DNA from: Arsenophonus sp046530935
GTDB taxonomy: Bacteria; Pseudomonadota; Gammaproteobacteria; Enterobacterales; Enterobacteriaceae
Reading direction: 5' to 3'
DNA: 13,079 nt
Assembly: GCA_046530935.1 (NCBI GenBank)
Contig: JBHEQW010000026.1
Coordinates: 1-13,079, forward strand
The translations under genes were made by a program, and so were the position numbers. Under the pieces are notes generated by a model. It did not search any database, was not told the origin of the DNA, and saw nothing but the letters and a program-made list of their open reading frames with translations. Positions within the stretch are counted from its first letter, which is position 1; each line of letters opens with the position of its first letter. Positions 8,412 through 13,079 of this stretch are shown here, in pieces.

Positions 8412-10241
8412 TTAAATTTCTTTATTTCTGTAAGCACGACGACGATCGTTTTCTGTCAAATAACGCTTTCTTAAACGAATTGATTGTGGCGTAACTTCCA
8501 CTAATTCATCATTATTGATAAATTCTAACGCCTGTTCTAATGTTTTTTTAACAGGTGTGGATAAAGTTGTTGCTTCATCTGTTCCTGATGCCCTCACATT
8601 GGTCAATTTTTTACCTGTTAAACAATTGACAGTCAAATCATTAGAGCCGGAATGAATACCAATAATTTGTCCTTCATATACTTCAGCACCATGACCAAGA
8701 AATAACTTGCCGCGATCTTGCAAACTATAAAGCGCATAACCTACCGCTTTACCTTGACCATTTGAAATTATAACGCCATTTTTTCGGTGACCAATTTTAC
8801 CAGGACGCACATTATCATAGTGACTAAAGATTCCATGCAGCAAAGCGGTTCCTGATGTCATGCTCATAAACTCGGTTCGAAAACCAATTAGTCCTCGACT
8901 TGGAATAATATAATTAAGCCGCACTCGTCCTTTACTATCAGGCAATATATTGCGCACTTCACCTTTACGTTCACCTAATGCCATCATAACATAGCCTTGA
9001 TGTCGTTCTTCAATGTCGATTAAAACCTGTTCAAAAGGTTCCTGTTTGCGACCTTCAAATTCACGGAAAATAACTTTAGGCCGAGAAACGGCTAATTCAA
9101 ACCCTTCACGGCGCATATTTTCAATTAATACCGAAAGATGTAGTTCGCCGCGACCGGAAACACGGAAAGCGTCTGGATCGTTAGTCTCTTCTACACGTAA
9201 TGCAACGTTATGCACTAACTCTTTTTTCAAGCGATCTAAAATTTGACTGGAAGTAACATATTTTCCTTCACGACCACAAAACGGTGATGTATTAACACAG
9301 AAATACATATTTACCGTTGGCTCATCAACAGCCAATGCTGGCAATGCTTCAATATTATTTGGATCACATAAGGTATCAGAGATATTTAATTCTCCAAGCC
9401 CTGTTAAGGCAACAATATCACCGGCTTCAGCAATTTTAGAATCGATGCGTTTTAATCCTAAATGCGTTAATACCTTACCTATTTTGCCACTAGATGTTTC
9501 ACCTTCACTATTAATAATAGTGATGGTTTGATTTGGCTTCACTTCACCACGCTTAATTCGACCAATACCAATAACACCTAAGTAATTATTGTAATCAACC
9601 TGAGATATTTGCATTTGGAAAGCGCCTTCCCTATCAACTTTCGGAGGAGCAACATATTTTATAATTGCTTCATAGAGTGGTGTCATATCTACCAGCATAT
9701 CATTGTAATCAGTTCCAGCAATACCATTTAAGGCTGAAGCGTAAATGATAGGAAAATCCAGTTGTTCATCAGTAGCTCCTAAGTTGACAAAAAGATCAAA
9801 AACCTGATCAATAACCCAATCAGGTCTTGCTCCTGTACGATCAATTTTATTAACTACCACAATCGGTTTTAAACCATGAGCAAAGGCTTTTTGAGTAACA
9901 AATCTTGTTTGCGGCATTGGTCCATCCATTGCATCAATCAATAGCAACACACTATCAACCATTGACATAACCCGTTCAACTTCACCACCAAAATCAGCAT
10001 GCCCCGGGGTATCAACAATATTAATTCGGTAACCATTCCATTTAATAGCAGTATTTTTTGCAAAAATCGTGATGCCACGTTCTTTTTCTAAATCATTGGA
10101 ATCCATCACACGTTCATCGAATTTATTGCGTTCACCAAAGGTGCCAGATTGTTGTAATAACTGATCAATAAGTGTAGTTTTTCCATGATCAACGTGAGCT
10201 ATGATGGCGATATTTCTTAAATTATTAATATTGGATAACAT
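8412..10241 (-). CDS. typA: Ribosome-associated translational GTPase TypA/BipA
   Basis: BipA is an EF-G-like GTPase that binds the 70S ribosome and assists 50S assembly, chiefly in cold or stress; these roles are known from E. coli. The 609-residue product matches the family length (E. coli 607) and is collinear with it throughout. The G domain shows AHVDHGKT (15-22), RGIT (55-58), DTPG (77-80), NKID (131-134) and SAL (169-171). The EF-Tu-like domain II follows (about 205-300), then the EF-G-like domains III and V and the BipA-specific C-terminal domain, with FRVSGRGELHLSVLIENMRR, IPSRGLIGFR and GQGKAVGYALYSLQDRGKLF all preserved, ending in LTENDRRRAYRNKEI. The ATG at 10241 gives an N-terminus three residues longer than E. 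coli; the binding site upstream (TAAGA) is weak, but no better start exists. It is the only large intact gene here and stands alone, with decayed DNA on both sides. Confidence 0.98.
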   Translation of the reverse strand: MLSNINNLRNIAIIAHVDHGKTTLIDQLLQQSGTFGERNKFDERVMDSNDLEKERGITIFAKNTAIKWNGYRINIVDTPGHADFGGEVERVMSMVDSVLLLIDAMDGPMPQTRFVTQKAFAHGLKPIVVVNKIDRTGARPDWVIDQVFDLFVNLGATDEQLDFPIIYASALNGIAGTDYNDMLVDMTPLYEAIIKYVAPPKVDREGAFQMQISQVDYNNYLGVIGIGRIKRGEVKPNQTITIINSEGETSSGKIGKVLTHLGLKRIDSKIAEAGDIVALTGLGELNISDTLCDPNNIEALPALAVDEPTVNMYFCVNTSPFCGREGKYVTSSQILDRLKKELVHNVALRVEETNDPDAFRVSGRGELHLSVLIENMRREGFELAVSRPKVIFREFEGRKQEPFEQVLIDIEERHQGYVMMALGERKGEVRNILPDSKGRVRLNYIIPSRGLIGFRTEFMSMTSGTALLHGIFSHYDNVRPGKIGHRKNGVIISNGQGKAVGYALYSLQDRGKLFLGHGAEVYEGQIIGIHSGSNDLTVNCLTGKKLTNVRASGTDEATTLSTPVKKTLEQALEFINNDELVEVTPQSIRLRKRYLTENDRRRAYRNKEI

Positions 10242-10825
10242 ATAATCTTATCACTATAGTTTCAATGAAGTAATGTGGACATGTTAATGCATAGAAATAA
10301 AAAATCACTTAACCTTAGCCACCAATATTTTACCAAGTTTAATAAAAGTAAAGTATAACTTAATAATACCAATTGATGAAATAAAAAATCATGCACTATA
10401 TCTTAGTTTAACTGAATCTGATAAATTATGTGTTAAGCTTATTAAGATGTTAGAGTCATCACTATATGGTAAAAAAAATTGGCACACCAATGCCTCTAAT
10501 GTGGTTTTTATATCATAATCTATCTATAATTTAATAGTTCGCTTGGTGGGATATAACAGCTAAAAATCTGGACGATGGTATAACTTTGCTATGTTCATAA
10601 CCATTGTTCAGCTCACCGATAATAGAATTGTGTAACTCTAGATGTAAATAATTTAAATCACTTTTATGAGCTAATTATAACCATGTTAATTATTGGTGCA
10701 TTTATTTAAAATCATCAAATTTGCACTGTTCCATATTAATAACAATTCTTGATTTATTACTTTTGATGTTTGCTTAGCTCTAAAAATTTTTGATGTAAGC
10801 GATGCTTTTTATAAGGTTGATGATG
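10242..10825. other. Decayed tract upstream of typA, in the usual place of glnA
   Basis: In E. coli and relatives glnA is transcribed divergently from typA. I find no glutamine synthetase sequence on either strand here or elsewhere in the window. The typA promoter must lie in the first part of this tract; TTGAAA near 10265-10260 on the minus strand is a possible -35, but the spacing to TATAAT-like sequence is poor. From about 10500 to 10825 nothing protein-like is visible. The tract ends at the decayed IS481 element, so glnA was probably deleted or moved. Confidence 0.5.
10393..10494 (+). promoter_or_regulatory. Possible relic of the NtrC-activated sigma-54 promoter of glnA
   Basis: TTGGCACACCAATGCC (10479-10494) resembles a -24/-12 promoter (TGGCAC, then TGC) and shares TTGGCACA with E. 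coli glnAp2, but the GG-to-GC spacing is nine bases instead of ten, which would inactivate it. GCACTATAT at 10393-10401, 86 bases upstream, matches half of an NtrC site (GCACTATATTGGTGC) that I recall from the E. coli glnA enhancer at a similar distance. CACTATATGGT at 10459-10469 is a second partial match. Strand and position relative to typA are those expected for glnA. Chance cannot be excluded. Confidence 0.4.
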
Positions 10826-11860
10826 AAAGATTGTATCTAGGTATCACCTCTTAGAAGATAGTATGGGTTTTTTGAATAATTCAGGTCAACCTCAAACAAA
10901 TTTCTTATAGACTCCGCATGGAGTTTTACTACCACTGCCTAATAGTTATTCTTAGAATTCCTAATTCTACAGACAACCATGTCGATGAAGAATGATCTCA
11001 AGCTCTTCATCAGAATTAAAATTCTTGGCTTTATACCAATTTTCTACAATACTGATTAAATCGCTTGACTATACCATTCTTTTGAGAATGCCTCGGAAGT
11101 TCCAAGAAGTCGGTGTTATGTATCAAGAGCCATGTACAATAAACTGGCGAATTCACATTTTCATGTAACTGAACCTTTTCGTAGATCAAAAAGCCGATCT
11201 GTAAGTTTTTTGCCATTATCGCTAAGTGTAGATGAATGGGAATTATGGCATGGTTGATTAAGATTACATAAGAAGCATCAAGCAGCATTTGCAGGTGTGT
11301 CTTAGGCTTTTAAAAACTGATAAAAGCCTATCGAGTAGAGTGGTGCGATCTATTCTATAAAAAGATAACGGCATAAAGTTTCGTTTTGTATTTTCTGAAG
11401 ATATTTTATATCTACATTCAAAAATAACCAAGCTCCTAGCTCTTAAACGCTTTATGATTCACAGCTTCACTGCTTTCACACTTCACATTTATGCAAATTT
11501 TACATCGGGCTATACCTAAAAACAACGATCCATAGCAGATCAAAATATAACTGAGTTCAGAAAATTGCGTACGACTATCAACAGATCGTAAAAATGAACA
11601 AAAAAGGTTTTTTACAGAAAAACTACTCCAACTTAGTGGGATTGCGACAGCGTTGTAGGAAAACTATTTGTAATATTGGCCACAATCATCAAACTCATTT
11701 CCTTTTCAGCCTTTATCAACAGTAAAATTCTGATATGCCATAAAACTTAACCAAGGTAGATGCATCTTCTTTACTTTCCTTAAGACCAACTCGGATTTTA
11801 GGTGTTTTAGTTGCCTAACTATGGAGTCTTATCATCATGATATTTTTACACTTAATTATA
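10826..11860 (-). mobile_element. IS481-family insertion sequence remnant
   Basis: Read on the minus strand, an integrase-core transposase of the IS481 type can be followed through several frames. It gives KTPKIRVGLKESKEDASTL then VKFYGISE (about 11795-11720, helix-turn-helix region), YDLLIVVRNFLN then SAMDRCF (about 11595-11525, as in DLLAVVxEFxNPxVSRSALDRCL), NVDIKYLQKIQNET (about 11425-11380, as in HVDVKYLPQ with the first catalytic Asp), SDNGKK-like sequence with RLFDLRKK (about 11225-11180), LPRHSQKNGIVKRFNQ (about 11100-11050, as in PPxxPQTNGMVERFNG, with the catalytic Glu now Lys), and FNSDEELEIILHRHGCL (about 11015-10970), then a C-terminal PELFKK (about 10885-10870). Frameshifts and stops are numerous, so it is dead. 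An 85-codon open stretch (11288-11031) is part of it. Confidence 0.8.
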
Positions 11861-12544
11861 TTGATTACTAGATATCTCCATATTGCCATGAATAGAGATA
11901 TGAACGATGGTCTATATAGTAATCTTAGACCAAACACAGTTAATGAAACTCTTTACAGAGTAATGAAAAACGCTTAAAAAATAAAGATTTTAGTAAAGAA
12001 GTAGTAAAATTCTGTAAAGAGAAAATAGCTGATATTGTGATAGGAGCACATAGAGGTAATAAACAACAAAGAAACTAGGTTGCCGTTTCCGTTTAACCTG
12101 CTGAGGCTTCAGCAGTATACAAATAAGAACCACAGAATTGCCGCCAGTAAAGTAAAGACACTAAAAATCACATAATAATTACTAAAAAATATAAGACGAT
12201 TTTCTTAACAGTTCAGAGTCTTCTTGCCATCTTCAGAATAACACTACAGTGAAGCCAAAAAACTGATTTCGGCATTAAAAAATATTATTCTTCTCTCTGA
12301 GATAAACATAAAAATAGTCTAAAATTCAAAGCCTTTGATAACAGCAAGGTCAGTCTAGATATACGGCTATCATCTAGATGGTCAATACACTAAACTTAAA
12401 TCAGTTAAGCTATAATAAGATAAATATTTATTTTTTTATCCCGGTTTATTACCTTAAGCAATTTATTACATACAGCTAATAAACGTTATCATGAAACGTT
12501 AGATATGTTAAAAATTGACATCTAAAGGTTTATAGGAAACGCAA
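11861..12544. other. Unresolved decayed tract between IS481 and IS256 remnants
   Basis: No gene firmly recognised. A 29-codon plus frame (11889-11978) reads NLRPNTVNETLYRVMKNA, which recalls the NTxNxALRxMGY motif of phage-type tyrosine integrases; it is too short to decide. It is followed in another frame by FSKEVVKFCKEKIADIVIGA (about 11990-12050). On the minus strand about 12170-12110 gives VIFSVFTLLAAILWFLFVYC, like a membrane helix, and about 12345-12290 gives SRLTLLLSKALNFRLFLCLS. These may be scraps of different genes. Confidence 0.35.
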
Positions 12545-13079
12545 CAAAGGAGTTATTAAGAAATTTGCTGTATGACGTGGCAGGCTACTCTGCTCTGATG
12601 CTTCGTAAATCTGTTCTACATCTTTACATTGCACGTTGTTTGCTACCATAAACCAGGCTTGTTAGCAGCTCAAATTCCATTAGCATGTTAAAACTTTTTT
12701 AAGCAAATTTGAAAAATGCAAATTTCATATTGAAAATGTTATTTTTCTTGAACTACACCTCTTCTGGCATCGGCTCTTAGTAGTCTCACTCTAGCAAAAA
12801 CCGATTTAATCAAATTCTTCTTTCTTATTGATGCTCAGAGCTCTGACTGAAAGTCGTAGAATACCATAATAAGCAGTTTTTCGCGATTTTTCTCTACTTT
12901 CTCTACCTCTACCTTCTTCATCGCTGTAGGATGTCACTTCATTAAAAAGCTTGCTAACAAAATATCAAGGGCATTATTATCGGCATCAGAGCTCTCTGGT
13001 TACAAAGATCTCTCCTCGCGGCTAAGACTTAACTTTTAATTGCATGCCTTTTTTGAAGTAAAGTCAGCACATTAGGTGT
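12545..13079 (-). mobile_element. IS256-family insertion sequence remnant, copy E (3' half, runs off the window)
   Basis: Read on the minus strand from the window edge, the transposase gives ALDILLASFLMK then HPTAMKKVE and NREKLLIMVFYDFQ (about 12970-12850, as in the family's KYPKAxxxLxKDREELLAFYDFPAEHW), then SVFARVRLLRADA (about 12815-12775, as in TTNPIESVFATVRLRT), and at the C-terminus EQIYEASEQSSLPRHTANFL (about 12630-12560). It is alignable with copy B at 4560-4960 at the DNA level. Stops and frameshifts show it is dead. The 5' half lies beyond the right edge. Confidence 0.8.

Noticed and set aside
9013..9246. 77-codon open frame on the plus strand
   Set aside because: Lies antisense within the intact typA gene.
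10500..10825. Remnant of the glnA coding region
   Set aside because: Reading all plus frames, I found none of the glutamine synthetase N-terminal text (such as VKFVDLRFTD or FDGSSIGGW).
1..13079. tRNA, rRNA or CRISPR array
   Set aside because: No T-loop-like GTTCRANNC in a cloverleaf context, no rRNA-like text, and no regularly spaced direct repeats were seen by eye.

Overview
This window looks like a decaying stretch of chromosome from a host-restricted member of the Enterobacterales, most likely an insect endosymbiont of the Arsenophonus/Sodalis/Serratia symbiotica kind. The evidence is AT-rich DNA, only two intact genes in 13 kb, closest resemblance of both to enterobacterial proteins (TypA/BipA and YbjG), and long tracts that still read as recognisable proteins but are full of stop codons and frameshifts. 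The genus is inference; the gammaproteobacterial/enterobacterial placement is firmer.

Layout. Positions 1-1087 hold an unidentified open frame at the left edge, then a pseudogene readable in one frame through many stops, perhaps an outer-membrane barrel protein. Positions 1080-1787 are an internally deleted IS256-family copy (A) that abuts the 3' end of ybjG, an intact undecaprenyl-diphosphatase gene on the minus strand (1785-2357, probable TTG start). Positions 2723-3420 are a decayed gene, possibly a TetR-type regulator, and 3421-4424 are unresolved. Positions 4425-5850 are the longest decayed IS256 copy (B, minus). It adjoins the 3' remnant of another copy (D, plus, 5851-6056). After an unresolved tract comes copy C (plus, 6756-8020), then a hairpin-rich spacer, then intact typA/bipA (minus, 8412-10241).

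Upstream of typA, where enterobacteria carry glnA divergently, I see no glnA. A sigma-54-like -24/-12 element and an NtrC-site-like sequence lie at about the right place and order, so this may be the fossil of the glnA control region. Next come a decayed IS481-family element (minus, 10826-11860), an unresolved tract, and the 3' half of a further IS256 copy (E, minus, 12545 to the edge).

No tRNA, rRNA or CRISPR array was recognised. The two intact genes do not form a pathway: typA encodes a ribosome-associated GTPase and ybjG an envelope lipid-carrier recycling enzyme. I found no convincing undescribed system. The most interesting signals are the genome-decay structures, namely the possible glnA promoter relic, the inverted IS ends around ybjG, and the nested and deleted IS256 family.
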